DNA from: Maea johnstoni
Lineage: Eukaryota > Annelida > Polychaeta > Spionida > Magelonidae
DNA: 64,000 nucleotides
Direction of reading: 5' to 3'
Assembly (NCBI GenBank): GCA_963942565.1
Contig: OZ012699.1
Location: forward strand, 28,884,631 to 28,948,630
Positions 36,201 to 49,111 of this stretch are shown here, one piece after another (the stretch's first letter is position 1; every line of letters begins with the position of its first letter). Position numbers and translations under genes: made by a program. The notes under the pieces were generated by a model, which searched no databases, was not told the DNA's origin, and was given only the letters and a program-made list of their open reading frames with translations.

Positions 36201-37170
36201 AAAATGTGCCCCAGGGGCAGAGATTAGTGACAAAAGAAATGTGCCGCGGGGGGCAGGGACTATGCAAAATAGTGCAGAAGGTCGGTGCACTATCCCCACC
36301 CCATCCCCCCCCCCCCCCTCTCTGGGATTCAGTTGACTGGTGCATAAAATAAAACTTGGAAATGGGTAAATAGATTGAACTGTTATCATATATATTTGAA
36401 ACTTTAGGGAAATTTCTATTGATAAGAGAAATATTTGTTTTTGTGGAATACTATACAATAGTATTCAGACTTGAAAGTTATATAGAGAGCAGAAAAAAAT
36501 AGGAAACAGCATAAATAGATTGTTAAAAGCACAATGAAATCAGAAATAGCCAAAAAGTATTGGGATAGCAAGAAAAGTGAACTTTGTCAACAAGGAAAAG
36601 TAGGAATATTCAAAACAAAATAGAAAATAGCCTAAAAGATGTTTCAGGGAGCTGTCATTATCAGTTGGCTCTGTCAATAGTACTGGCTTCACTAGTTCAG
36701 ACCAGTTGTGTGTGTGTGTGTAAATATAAACTCTCAAAATATCACATCAACACCATAAATGGCCACTGCAATACATGTAGTACATATGTATCACTGGCTT
36801 CCATTTGGCATTCTATATTTGCATTGCTTTTATGGCATTGAGCCATTGATATGACATACATTATACATATTCCTTGTCTTGTTAAATTTATTTTCATAAA
36901 TGTAATGCATATTTCAAATGTCTTGATGATTATATTTTCATGATTTAAATGCACATATCTGACATAGGCCTTGATTGTTATTTTCATGAATGAAAATCAT
37001 TGAAACTGTAGCTTTTTTGATAAATTGCTCATTCCAAGTAAATTTGTTGTTGTTTTTTCATAAACTAAGTGCACATGTAAGCTATCTTCATCTTGATATC
37101 TGTGTAGTACTAATTTCAACATTTCAACATTAATTCTAAGAAATACTCAATCCAACTTACTTTTTCAAGA

Positions 37171-37409
37171 CCTAAAAAAAAAGTTGTTTGTTTGAATTGT
37201 TTCCTGTAACCCTACCCTAACAAGTTTTTATTCAAAGAAATTCCTACCCTAAAGTTTTTTCTGACCTCCCAACTCACAATCAGCGTAAAACATGCATAAA
37301 ACACACATTTTTGACCAAAAAAATAATGCAAAAGAATTTTTTTTTACCGACCTACCTACCCTATTTCTTTTTGGACCGTTACAGGAAACAAACAATTTCT
37401 TTTTTTAGG
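37171..37409. mobile_element. MITE with CCTAAAAAAA / CCTGTAAC termini
   Basis: The left end reads CCTAAAAAAAAAGTTGTTTG then TTTCCTGTAAC. The right end is the complement, GTTACAGGAAACAAACAA then TTTTTTTAGG. It is about 239 bp with an interior of ACCCTACCCTAAC and CCTACCCTAAAG motifs. Confidence 0.8.
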
Positions 37410-37777
37410 CCTAATAAAATGTTGATTTAACAAAATTTATGACAAAATACACCTTTTAGCGAATAGGTCTTACTGTAATACTTGTTTCTTTTATTTGTTT
37501 CAGCATTTAAGGCACTAGCTTAAGCGAATAAGCTAGACAATGCCTGGAAGGGTATTGGAGGAGGAGGAGGAGGCATGACCGGGATCAGCACCTTATCCTG
37601 TAAAATAGTCAAACAGGAATGCTGTAAAATAGTCATACGGGAACACTTCTGATGACATCTACAGTGGCTATCATTTTCCTGCTGGAAAACGCACCTGTAG
37701 ACAAATGGCACTTAGATCAATACGGCAGTATTTTGAACAAAGAGAAATGCATATTATTTCTAATTGAATTTAGAGTT

Positions 37778-38083
37778 CAGGCACCAACATAGGTTTCAGA
37801 ACTAACTTACTATGCTTGGCAAGTAGTTAATGACTTTTACTTGCCCAACATAATTTTTGGCTTGCCCGAAATAAGTTATAACATATGCTAGACTGGAATG
37901 TATTATTTACCATGGATTTAATGGTTTGAAAACTATTTCTTTTTAATTGCGTTGCATTATTTGCATATTTCTAGGTATATGTGCTTTTTCCAAATAAAAT
38001 GTGTAGACCGCTTAGGAAATCAGCATGTCCATTGCTTTTTTTAAAAATTCATTTGACGGGGCAAGTACTTATGTCGGTGCCTG
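37778..38083. mobile_element. MITE with CAGGCACCRACATA termini
   Basis: The ends CAGGCACCAACATAGG and ACTTATGTCGGTGCCTG are inverted, and the interior has CTTGCC/GGCAAG motifs. A related end (CAGGCACCGACATAAG) lies at 43312, and similar CTTGCC-rich sequence at 34650-34910. Confidence 0.65.
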
Positions 38084-41000
38084 GAGTTAGATTTCATTTT
38101 CAACTGCTCAAGAAAAGTCATTGTGAGTGTATATTTTGGCTACAGAACCCATTCATTGGTGTATATTTTTTCTTAACCAAGTAATTGGAAATGTATTTAC
38201 TTTTTGGCAATGGAATGTATATATGTTTCATTTTCAATTATTCACACAAAATTGCTATAGGGGTGTTTATTTTTGCTTTGGATGTTTTGCATCCATGCAT
38301 CTGCCCAAAACCAAGTAGTGTGTCATTCAGTTTTTCCACAAGATTATGTTGTTAACACATATGTTTTGGCTTTGAAATTTTATTGTGAGTTCAATATTCT
38401 TCCTATATAGTCTGAAAAATCACTTTAAAACATAATCTCTCAAAATCATGTTGTGAATGCACTTCAGTTCTGATCTTATCTGTACTCAACCTGGTTGAAA
38501 ATATCAGATGTATGAATGCTTGTGTTGGTACTTCATGCTTCTGGTGAAAATTCTGGTATTTGGATATTGGTTCTTCACCAATGTATCCCTCTAGCCTCTT
38601 AGGAAGACCTGTCTTGATCTTTTAATACTCAATTTCCATTCTAATTATTTTATAAAAAGATCATAGATGCAGTAGACAACAGTTACTGGGCACCTGACCA
38701 TTCAAAATTTCCCAAACCAGAATCGGGCGAGTAAAAAGAGACCAACTGGTCCTACAAGGCCAGTAACATTTGTATTTATCGTTGAGAGTAACTTATTTTT
38801 CTAGTCTGCCGAGATGGTCAGGATAACTATTTTCCTCCTTTCAAAGATTTTCTTTTTTAAATCTGTAATTTTTGGAAATGTTATCTGCAATTTTCAGTAT
38901 TGAGTTACCTACTTACCCTAAGTTAAACACTCATAATGAAATACAAATATTTCAAATGTATATAGGTCTCAAATTCACAGAGTTTCCAGAAAGTATGTCC
39001 TCGTATGCTGGGGTACAATCATCAACTCGCACAGGTGTTTAATGTACTGAGGTTCCACAAAATTGGATGTTTTCTTTTGTGTTAATTTAATTGAAGCAGT
39101 ATTCTTCGAGCTTTAGTATTGCTTTTTTTTCTAAAACCACCACTTTCAACTAATTGTAATCCTTTCTTTTAATTTCTGATAAGAAAGCTGCATATCTGGT
39201 ATTGCGTGTTGTTTATTTGTGAATAAAGTTATTGAATTATCTATTTCATTTCAATCTAATGAATTTGAAAGCAGGAACTTCTGATTGTTTGTAATCTAAG
39301 CAATAAAATGAAATACCGCTACCACTAAGATCTCATGTTCAATTCATCTCCCTCCACAGCAAACCACATATCACATCCAAAGGAGAGTTGTTATTTAGGA
39401 TTTGATAATTCTTAAAAGACAGCAACAAATTCTTTCCAGAAAGGAGATACCTAAGCGTGGGGGTATGGTGGGGGCTCTCAAAACAAGATATTTGCATTGT
39501 TTGACTTGTTATTCTTATTTAGATTAGTAAATTTAGTAAAAGAAAATTGTCATGACATTAAATCATGTTTACAGTTGTTCTCTTTATTGGGATTCAAAAA
39601 AAAGGGGGGGGGGGCATGTCATTGTCGTTGAAACCTGATTTCCCTACATCAAGCTCTTGATTTAATACTTAAATAGCTAGCTCTACAGTGTGTGTGGTCA
39701 GTAAACTGACCTAATGCTGCCTGCTGCTCATTTATATTGGAAATATTTTACTTTTCCACCCCGCCCATGTAATAGTAGTGAATATATACAGGGAGTAAAT
39801 TCAGGAAAATATAGGAAACAACCCTCTTTTGCTATGAATTCTTAATTCCTTGCTGTTGGAAATCATTTTGACTAATTAAAGAGCCAACAGGGCATGCCAT
39901 ACAACTCCCGCTTCTGAATTATAGCACTGTTCCTTACATATTGAACAAGTTGATAGGTGAAGACATTCAACCATCACACAGCAGGGCCATTAATGAAGGT
40001 CTGTAAGGGGTAAATGGCAATCCAACAGAAGAACTGCACCATGAGTCTGGACAGGGTTGGAGCTAGACCGAAACAGCATCCGAAGTGCGCGAGCAAGTTA
40101 CTGCCCGTAGGACGTGACAAGTTCAGAATTCTGCCATTCGCCCAGATGGCATTAGACTAGGTGTATAGAGAGAATTGCCTGTATTTAATTCGTCGTAAAT
40201 AACGGTTTATGGCAGCGAGTTTATTGATGAAACAGAGCGGCCAAAAAACAAAGTCATGCGTGCGATTGAAAGCTTTTCTTAAGATAATATATGGGAAAAT
40301 GTTTGGGATATTTTTGCGCCCGTGTACTTCTAGCTACTATGTCGCAATAGGGGAACGACTTGTCTAACATCTAGACGTACACCTATACTATAGTAGGCTA
40401 CGCGGCGGAGAGGCCTCATGCTGAGAATATCGTTAAACTGGCCATAAGTTTTAAAATCATGGTACGTGTATGTTATGAATTGTTCAATTGATATTGTGCA
40501 CATACGTCGGCATACTCGTCAGCATTCAACAATCCAAAATCAGGAGATATCAGGCTGTTTTTTTATTATACTGCGGCGTCTTTTGGTTTCATTTTGTTTA
40601 GTTCCAATTCTGGCCACTAGGGGCCAGGTTAGTACTTTTGCGTAAGGAGTGGGCCTTTGCAGTTGATAATCATGGAAACATATGTTAATAGGATAACTTA
40701 AATTTCAGTTTAAGTAGCAGATCACAATTGCTGCATGATAATATACACACAGTTATCAAAAACGCGCAGATAGCTTTGGAACTGAAAATGTGGTTATCAA
40801 CAACATTTACATTGTGTGATCTTTCCAGACATTGTGTGATCTTTCAAGATCAAATACTTCCTATGTTCAGCATATTATGAAATGCTTGCCTCTTGGCTAG
40901 AAAATAAATTTATTCTTGAGGAATGGTGGATGATTTTTGAAAGTTGGCAAATCAGTAGCTAATCTGAAGATTTCTGACCAAGTTATATAATTCATACCTG

Positions 41001-41273
41001 TTAACATTCAACCATCTAAAATCAGGAGATTTTACGCGGTTCCAATCCTGGCTACTAGGGATCAGGTTAGTTTATTAGTTTAGGAGTGGGCTATTATATT
41101 TTACAGGTGTTGGCAAATTGATAACCATACAAGTATGATGATGAAATAATTTTATGTAGCAGATCACACTTGCAGCATGAGGACAGATTCCCAGTTACGA
41201 AAAACACACAGAGATTGCTTTTGAACTGAAAATATCATAATAGTCCATGACCCAGAGGGTTGGTCAGTATCAT

Positions 41274-41275
<2 letters not shown>
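38084..41275. other. Noncoding interior of the 16.4-kb element
   Basis: No coding region or known element was recognised. A diverged direct repeat lies at 40521-40800 and 41003-41245 (CAGGAGAT, then CTGGCCACTAGGGGCCAGGTT or CTGGCTACTAGGGATCAGG, then GTAGCAGATCACA), with a spacing of about 480 bp. Confidence 0.5.

Positions 41276-41309
<34 letters not shown>
41276..41309. repeat. Poly-G run
   Basis: About 33 consecutive G lie between ATCATATT and AATTCTG. Similar homopolymers occur at 34131-34152 (G) and 48681-48723 (C). Their lengths are likely uncertain in any assembly. Confidence 0.9.
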
Positions 41310-41310
<1 letters not shown>

Positions 41311-41508
41311 ATTCTGATTAATGTTTTTGAATTCCCCATATCCTCAGCTTCATGGTATTTCAGTAAAAAATATTTTCCAAATCAGACCTTTTTTTCTTTT
41401 CCCAAGTGAACTTAACTTGACATATTTACACGATCACTAATTTGCTTTTAGTCACACATATTCCTCATATTTCATAACTATTACATCTCTATCCATTCCC
41501 CTTAAGAC

Positions 41509-41552
41509 ATGGATCCGTGCGCCGGCCTACACATTTTGGCGCACGGATCCAT
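41509..41552. repeat. 15-bp perfect hairpin
   Basis: The arms ATGGATCCGTGCGCC and GGCGCACGGATCCAT are perfect, with a 14-base loop. The GC-rich stem sits in AT-rich surroundings. Confidence 0.85.
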
Positions 41553-42338
41553 TCCTCTACCATACCTGCCTAACCTTTGCACTTTGTTGCGCCCAGCGCC
41601 ACTATAGCTTCATACTACTTTCCATTCCTTTTATTTCCACTCCTATCACCTTGTATCGGACTTTCTCTGGATTAGGCGTCTAGGTACATGTAGTCCCTAA
41701 AAAGTTGACATTCCCTTGTGTTGACCAGTCTGTGTATTGTAGTACTAGTTATGGTAGATAGATAGCACCACCTGATCCTCCTATCTCTAGAGGTTACTCA
41801 AACTGAATCCTCTACTTCCTTTGTGAGATATTAAGTGTAAACTAATTTGACCACTATGGCCACCTACACTATTTGCTGCCTTGCGACAGAAAATCATGAC
41901 AGAAGAAACACATATGAGAGCCTAGAGATAGGCTAGGTTGGAGCTGGTGTATACTATGACATTACTGCTAATTCAAGGGTGTCCAAGAATAAAACCCCAG
42001 AGCACAGAATGGTTATTCTGGGGATCAAAACGTTTTAAATGTACAAAGATGCAACTATCTGTTACTACCCTTGAGTGTCAACAATTAAAGCCGGTATCAA
42101 TCACTACACTGTTGAAATTGGATGAGTTTACATTTAATAAAATGTGTTTCAAAATGATAAACAGAAACCATTTGTGAGAATACTGATCACGGTTCTCAAC
42201 AGTTTTACAGTGCGAAACCTGAGTCTGGCGAAATCAGAGAGCATAAGCCGATATTCATCTAAAGTGAAATGGATGACCTGGGCGCACATTTGGAAGATAG
42301 CGTTTAATAATAGAGGAAATAGTTATATTAATATATGC

Positions 42339-42546
42339 TTAACCCCTCAAATACTGAGGCTACTTTCACTCAAAGCAAAAGGATGCAAAGAGTTTTGAAA
42401 ACCACCTAAACCCTAAAATGTTGGTATTCATTGGATAGCTCTAAGTACTCTCAGATGAGTACCCATGTGGCAGGGTTTTAGTCATTTTTAGATTTTTTGC
42501 ATCATTTTGTAATGGCCAATTTAGCCGCCAGCAGCATGAGGGTTAA
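42339..42546 (+). mobile_element. TTAA-type MITE (family 1) inside the 16.4-kb element
   Basis: The element runs from TTAACCCCTCAAATACTG to GCATGAGGGTTAA, in the same orientation as 18900-19108. It shows that the large element was itself a target for the family active in copy A. Confidence 0.85.
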
Positions 42547-43556
42547 AGCTTTAAAGAATTAACCCCTTTCCACTACCATCACTTCCAGACAATTGGGTGC
42601 ACAGATGACTGTACTAAATTGCTTGCCAGAATGTTACCACACTCCTTTTGAATAATCATTATACCATTTCTAAAAATAAAATCTGTTTTACTGGTTTTGA
42701 GAATAAAATGCCTCAGTAATAAAATGAAATATCTTGAATTATAATTAGCATGAAATTAAATTCTTATTATATATTTGATGCAACAGCACCAATGAGAGCT
42801 GATAATATATTTTGAAGTTTCGGAAGTATTTTCTAAGAACAATTTGAATTTAACATGCCCCAATGATCATATAGTCATTTCTTTACCAATACACAATATT
42901 TACAACTAAAATATAGGAAATTGGCATTTCGAAAATTTGGGCCAACACAATGAGCAAAGAAATACTAAATGAGGGCAACAATGCAGTGATGAGAATATTA
43001 AACCTGAATTGCTAAAATGCAATCAATGACCTACCATTCAAAGGATAAGAACCCGTAATAGGCACACAAATTTTCATTAAACTATGTCAATAGGGCATTT
43101 GACTGTTTTTTATGAGATCGTTTGCTGGATATGCAAGAGAGTGGAATATTTCAAGGTGATTTCTCTTGGTCGGGGGTGGGGCTCTTCATTTGTGAGCAGG
43201 TTTATCAAAAGAAACACATAGGTAGTATTCATAATGTTTTATTTTAAACAATATATATCAGCATGATACAATTATCAATTGAGAGGTACATTCATTGAAT
43301 TTATAACAGGACAGGCACCGACATAAGAACTTGCCCCGACAAGTGAATTTTAAAAGAAGGGCTTTCGGGCAAGGACATTTTAGTGTGCGCTTGCCCAATT
43401 GGGCAAGCTGATATTGATCACCACACATTTTTTATTTTTTTAAGTAAATGGCACAAATACCAGGAAATGTGCTAGTAATGCAACAAAATTAAGAAGAAAT
43501 TGGTTTTAAATCATTAAATCCATGATAAGAAAATACATGCCACTTAAGCATATACA

Positions 43557-45008
43557 GGGGAACTAAAGGCTCACATACACATTGGCTTATATGAAAGTAA
43601 TACACTTCAAGAATAGGATGCTGTCCTCCTTTTTCTCTCAGTGATCCCATGAGGGGAGAATTTTGCATATTGCCACCAGCCTGCCCAGCCCCTGGTAGCA
43701 GCCATGTTCTTCAACTGCTATCAGCTGTGACTCAACGAGTGGCAGCCCACTTCCTGTCCCCTAGCTCTGAGCAGTGTGTCATAGACTTTAGTGCTTTACA
43801 CACCAACTCTCTTCGAAAGTTGCATAAAAACCTGTATGAGTATCAAACAGGTAAATGGTAAAATCATGAGCAGCAATTGGCTGTACAAAGAGACAGGGTA
43901 GTAGAATTATTTTTCATATATTTCCTGTTGGTAAAGTCAGACAAAAACAGTGGCTAGCATCACTGAATTCCTGTCCTGAAGCATGTAATCTTATGTTCAG
44001 ACCACTTCGCTGATGCATTTTATACCAGGAATCATAAATGCAGTCAGGATTACTCAACAGGATGGTGCTGTGCCATTCAGTGTTTTTGTTTTCAACCCTT
44101 CTGTATCAACTGCTACAAAGCAAGCACAGAGAGACAGCTAATAGTTCAGTTTATTAGCATACAATTCTAGGTACCTAAACATGGTCATCATTAATATGTA
44201 CAATTGAACATAGACTGTTGGGTTTTGTTTAATATCTAGGTCCCTTTGGCAACAACAAAAGGAAGTAACAACTCCATAATGGATGATCGGTGATGTACAT
44301 ACTAGTATAGTCACACAGGTATCCAATTAATTTGCATATGGCAGATCTTGAGCTATGTTCATGAATTATCAAATAACCTTATAATTTGCTGTTCCACGAG
44401 TTCCCCTTTTATAAGTAATCCTGACAGTAGTGTGTGATTCCTTACATAATATTTACAACTGGCTAGTCACGAATTAGCCACAATTGACATAAATGTGACG
44501 AAAAACGAAATTCCAAATCCTTACATAATATGCATCAGGGAAGTGGTCTGAACATAGAACTGCATACTTCAAAACAGGTGGATTTACAAGCTTTAGTGAT
44601 GCGAGCCACTGTTTTTGTTTGAATTTACCAACAGGAAATATATGAAAAATAACTCTACCACCCTGTCTTTTTGTACAGCAAATTGCTGCTCATGATTTTA
44701 CCATTTACCTGTTTGATACTCATACAAGTTTTAATGCAACTTTCGAAGAGAGTTGGTGTGTAGAGCACTACAGTCTATGATACACTGCTCAGAGCTAGGA
44801 GACAGGAAGTGGTCTGCCACTTGTTGAGTCACAGCTGATAGCAGTTGAAGAACATGGCTGCTACCAGGGGCTGGCCAGGCTGGTGGCAATACGCAAAATT
44901 CTCCCCTCATGGGATCACTGAGAGAAAAAGGAGGACAGCATCCTATTCTTGAAGTGTATTACTTTCATATAAGCTAATATGTATGTGAGCCTTTAGTTCC
45001 TCTTTGAA
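43557..45008. mobile_element. 1.45-kb foldback element
   Basis: Arms of about 470 bp are symmetric around 44282. For example, GGGGAACTAAAGGCTCACAT (43559) mirrors ATGTGAGCCTTTAGTTCC (44983), and CTGATGCATTTTAT mirrors ATAATATGCATCAG. The spacer is about 480 bp. No transposase is visible. It shares blocks with 35768-36200. Confidence 0.85.
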
Positions 45009-47020
45009 CATTTTATTGTCTCTGTCAAGGTAAAGCAATGTAATTGCAATAGCATTGACCGGACAAGCTGAAATCTTGGCAGGACTCTCATCTTGGGTCC
45101 AAATTGCCCCGCCTGACAACCTAGGTTGGTTGGGTACTGTAGAGACCTGCTGTGCATCCACTTCATGAAATCTGCAATGAAACAAACACAATTGTGTTAA
45201 CAGAGGAAGGGTTATCCAGCATATCTGTTATCGGTCAATAAATGGATAGATAGGTTGATAGACAGACTTCAGGTATTATTTGCTGATTGAGGTCCTAAAA
45301 TATCTAAATACTTTCATTGCAAGGCTAGTAACACCTGAAATCTACTAGCCCTAATCAAATGAATAATGACCTGAACATTTGACATTTGTAATTTTTTAAA
45401 GAATTCATCTGATACCTCTTTCTAGTGAATTGAGGTTTTATCTACCTAATATACAGATAATATATACTAGTAACTGTTTAATATATGCCCAGGGGTCAGT
45501 TAGCCACTAGCCCCATAGCCTGAGACTACAGAAAACTGTGGGGGGTTATAAAAACATTTGCCTTGGTAGCCTGGCTAGCTATGGGAAAATGACATTTTAA
45601 GATCATGTTCAGAGGAATATCAAGAATATTATCAGTTGGAGAACACCATTTGTCTATTTGTATTTGACATTTAAGTTGTCCTTTAAGTCCAAAAAAAAGT
45701 ATTATGTTTGTGGTTATCTTACCGACCCTGTTTTGACCACACAACCGTAAAGTTTTTATTAAGCTTTTCTGGTCTTAATGCAGGTACAAAAAGGAACTGC
45801 AGGTTCACAAGGGACTTGTTTTAAGTCTTACAGTGCTACAAGGACTATGTATAAAATCATATTAGCCCAACAATGATACATATAAAGCTGCAAAGCATAC
45901 ATGCACAATACAACCTAACTATATCTATCTATATTGCCACTTCTTATTAGAATACCTGGCAATCAGCAAAAAAACAACAAAAAAAACATAGCATTTATTT
46001 TTTTAGCCCTAGTACAGTTCCAAAATGAGATACCACAATGAAGAAAATAATTACTAACAAATTAAAAAAAAAATTGTTTCTGTGAAAGGACTGCAGGGAT
46101 CTACCAAATGTAGGGCTATGAAATTGTGGTTTGATCTATAGTGATTGAACAAATAGAAGTCCTGTGGCCTCCTAGTTTCTAAACAATTGCCAAAAATATT
46201 TTTGTAAAAAAAAGCAAGGTAAGAATTTGTAATTGCTTCAAATTCCATGCATGGCATACAAAAGAAATTGAGAAAGGAAAAAAAAAATCAAATATCAGCA
46301 TAAACAACTAGTTCAGTGGATTCAAAAAGATCTAGGTACCCCACTACTTCAGATGCTGCTAGTTTGCTTTACATTTACATCTATTGCAGCATGGAGGAAA
46401 GAAGAAAAAGGATAAAATAAAATAAATCGCCTAGCTACCCACATGTTGCATGGTGGGAAAGGCCCATAGGAAATATTGCTATTTCTGCGGAGGAAATATT
46501 TCTCTTTTCTGAACTCCATTATCTTTTTAATGACCCCTCCCCCCCCCCCCCCCCAAAAAAAAAAGGAAAAAAAATGTTTTCCATCCCACCACTTAAATTG
46601 AAACAGTCCTAAGCAGGGCAATTGGGCTGAGCAAGTCACTAACCCAACATACTTTTGACTAGCCTGTGCTTGTGGAGCTGATAATGACTGCTCACTTAAT
46701 TGTTTCAGTTTTTCTTCCTGCCATTTTCTCATCTATAATATTTTGACTATTTTCTATTGGCGTACGGAGCTTCCTTTTTCTGTTAATGTTCTCAATTGAT
46801 CAGGCTATTCCCAATTCCTATGAATGCTTTCTCAAATGAATTTATGCTGTTTCAATGTTTTGTTAAACTTGGAGGGCCCATATGGGCCACAAGTCTTAGT
46901 CATCAAAATATTTTTTTGTCAATAAATCAAAATTCACTTAAGTCGTGAAAGCAGTTAGAATTACTTAAATAGCCATTTTCAAAGTTTTATTTCACTACAT
47001 CTGTCCAGAGAAATACATCC
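45009..47020. other. Noncoding interior of the 16.4-kb element
   Basis: AT-rich sequence with short homopolymers, including 14 C followed by 11 A near 46543. No gene or recognised element was found. Confidence 0.5.
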
Positions 47021-47029
47021 CCGGTCTAC

Positions 47030-48002
47030 TGATCTCAGATCTGTCCGCTCGTAGTGTATGAAGAGAATAATGCATGCTCCCTATGACTTTGATAGAGACG
47101 AAGTGTCAGCCGAATGGTTATGTTGTTGTTTTAACAATTATGAGGACACTTTAACACATGATTTCTCTCTAAAATAAAAGCGTACATATTCACTCACCTT
47201 TGTAGCTTGTTGTCATCCTGGCACATTCCATCACTCCACCAGAATAAGTCGATTTGTAGGCGACAGCATCGCGAAAAGGCCGCCATTGACTCTGCTGTCA
47301 ATCACACAAATGCCAGCGCATACCCCTACGTTCAGGTTCCGTGTTCCGTTCACGTTCGTCCCAGTTCCTATGACGGGGAGTGTCCGCTTGATGGACACGC
47401 CTCTCTAATGATTGACATTTTGACAATTTATATTTTCAGCATTTCCACCTATACAATGCTAAAAATAAACGTTCATGAAGGTTTATTTTGAGCACTTTCC
47501 TGAAATTTTGCTACAAATAAACGTTCGTGAAGGTTTATTTTCAGCAATTTTATCAATGTTTTGCTAAAAATAAATGTTCGTGAAGGTTTATTTCTAGCAC
47601 TTTTCTGATATTTTGCTACAAATAAACGTTCGTGAAGGTTTATTTTCAGCAATTTTATCAATGTTTTGCTAAAAATAAATGTTCGTGAAGGTTTATTTCT
47701 AGCAATTTTCTGAAATTTTGCTACAAATAAACGTTCGTGAAGGTTTATTTTCATCAACTTTATCAATGTTTTGCTAAAAATAAACGTTCGTTTATGTTTA
47801 ATTAGATGTCACGTATGCACCATGATGGTGCAAATGTGACACTGTATTTAAATGCTCGTCTGGATTTATTTACAACATTTTTTGACAGTTTTTGCTAAAA
47901 ATAAATGTTCGTTTATTTATTTTTCTAACATTTTTCTCAATCTAGTGCTGAAAATAAATGTTCGTTTAAGATTTATTTAGGTGTCACGTATGCACCGTCG
48001 TA
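47030..48002 (-). repeat. Right terminal inverted repeat of the 16.4-kb element
   Basis: The inner part (about 47030-47430) matches the left inner part in reverse, including AATAATGCATGCTCCCTATG and an ACAACAAGCTACAAAG|GTGAGT motif read on minus. At 47460-47790 lie iterons of AAATAAACGTTCGTGAAGG with a ~105-bp two-unit period. The head-to-head palindrome TGCACCATGATGGTGCA lies at 47816-47832, only 170 bp from the tip, versus about 430 bp on the left. Confidence 0.8.
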
Positions 48003-48218
48003 GTTAAGCAACTCCTACTGGTTTAGGTCTAATCTAAAGTTTCCCTGACCCAATCTTGGTTGACCGAGTTTTCCTCTTTTTTGTAACATAAAGAATGTAT
48101 GGGGGTGCGGTTTAATCATCTTAGATTGCGTATTTTTGAAAAAAAGATTGGTGGGTAGAAAATCAGAGCCTGTTATCTGGTATATAACGAGGCCGCCTGC
48201 TCTGACGTGAGTACCCTC

Positions 48219-48677
48219 CCCGGGGGGGGGGGGGCATTTGGGTATTTAGGGGGGCGCATACGTTCGTTATCAAAATTAAAAAATACCCCTAAAGCACTGA
48301 TTTCTGACCAAAAAAGCACCCTTATTTTAGTAAAAACGCTGACTTTTTCCACTAAATAAACACCCCTTCTTTTATCAAAACACTGACATTGGATGAACGG
48401 GAAAACGTATTTTAACTTTAGATTTTATAATCCTCTGCGTGTTTAGCGGCAGCAATTGGCAGCAGCAAACTCGGAAGCCCAGATACTTCGGGAGTCAATC
48501 GGCGTCAGAGCCGCGTATGTTTCGTGGATTGTAAGGGGATTTTGACCCCCATACTTCGTACCTGGCTACAAAAAAGTACCCTTCTTTTACAAAATCGCGG
48601 ACATGCGGAGGTCTTCAAAAGAGACCCCTTCTTCCGCGAAATACGTAACTAAGGTGCGGCCCCCCTCTGTACGTATA

Positions 48678-48725
<48 letters not shown>

Positions 48726-48726
48726 G
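48219..48726. mobile_element. 508-bp element with CCCGGG and poly-G/poly-C ends
   Basis: It is flanked by GTACCCTC on both sides (48211-48218 and 48727-48734), an 8-bp target duplication. The ends run CCCGGGGG and a long C run then GGG. The first tandem unit has the empty site GAGTACCCTCAAGTTCGG (about 30988). The 8-bp duplication allows a hAT-like origin, but no transposase is present. Confidence 0.85.
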
Positions 48727-49040
48727 GTACCCTCAAGTTCGGTATGATATTGTCAATGCATCGAGTTGGGAATTCCCACCCTCCACACAGAGATTCGCTA
48801 CCCATAGTAGTCATGTACCAAATGCGGAAGACGGCAATTGATGTGCTGCAGCTTGGGGGATTCCCCGGAATTCCCCGGAAATTGGGGATTCCCCGGAAGT
48901 CCCTAAGAACAAGCACACGTAGTAACTCGAAGGGGTAAAGACAGTTAGAACAAGAGTGGAAAATACACCAACAATCACTATTTGGTCTAGATATTGGCTT
49001 GCATATCCTTACCATCCACTTACAGTAAGAAGTAGACGAC

Positions 49041-49111
49041 ATGGAAGTTACTAAGCCTAAGGACGTCGTCGCCGCGGCTTGCGCACACACTACTTTCTGT
49101 AGTATTCAGTG
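49041..49111 (+). pseudogene. Detached original N-terminus of BTB gene copy B
   Basis: GACGACATGGAAGTTACTAAG corresponds to the copy A start (GACGACATGGAAGAAGTTAC). The frame gives MEVTKPKDV and continues into the foldback element at 49112, where it stops after 48 codons. The BTB domain resumes only after the element, so this start is no longer joined to the rest unless by splicing. Confidence 0.75.

Larger units (their letters stand above)
31559..48002. mobile_element. 16.4-kb terminal-inverted-repeat element, no visible genes
   Basis: Termini TACGACGGTGCATACG and CGTATGCACCGTCGTA are inverted. GTTAAG flanks both sides (31553-31558 and 48003-48008), giving a 6-bp target duplication, and the empty site is preserved at 30764-30780. 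The ends are complex inverted repeats of roughly 1 kb. The interior is a patchwork of nested repeats with no open frame above about 130 codons. I see no polymerase, integrase, ATPase, capsid or transposase signature. Size, long TIRs and the 6-bp duplication recall Polintons, but the termini do not start AG and no core gene is seen. A giant non-autonomous DNA element fits equally. If Polinton-related, it is a gutted fossil. Confidence 0.85.

Noticed and set aside
31559-48002. Firm assignment of the large element to Polintons
   Set aside because: Size and 6-bp duplication are suggestive, but no core gene was seen and the termini do not match. It is left as an unassigned TIR element.
48587-49090. 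167-codon minus-strand frame with a glycine run
   Set aside because: It spans a poly-C tract and two unrelated elements, with no conserved domain.
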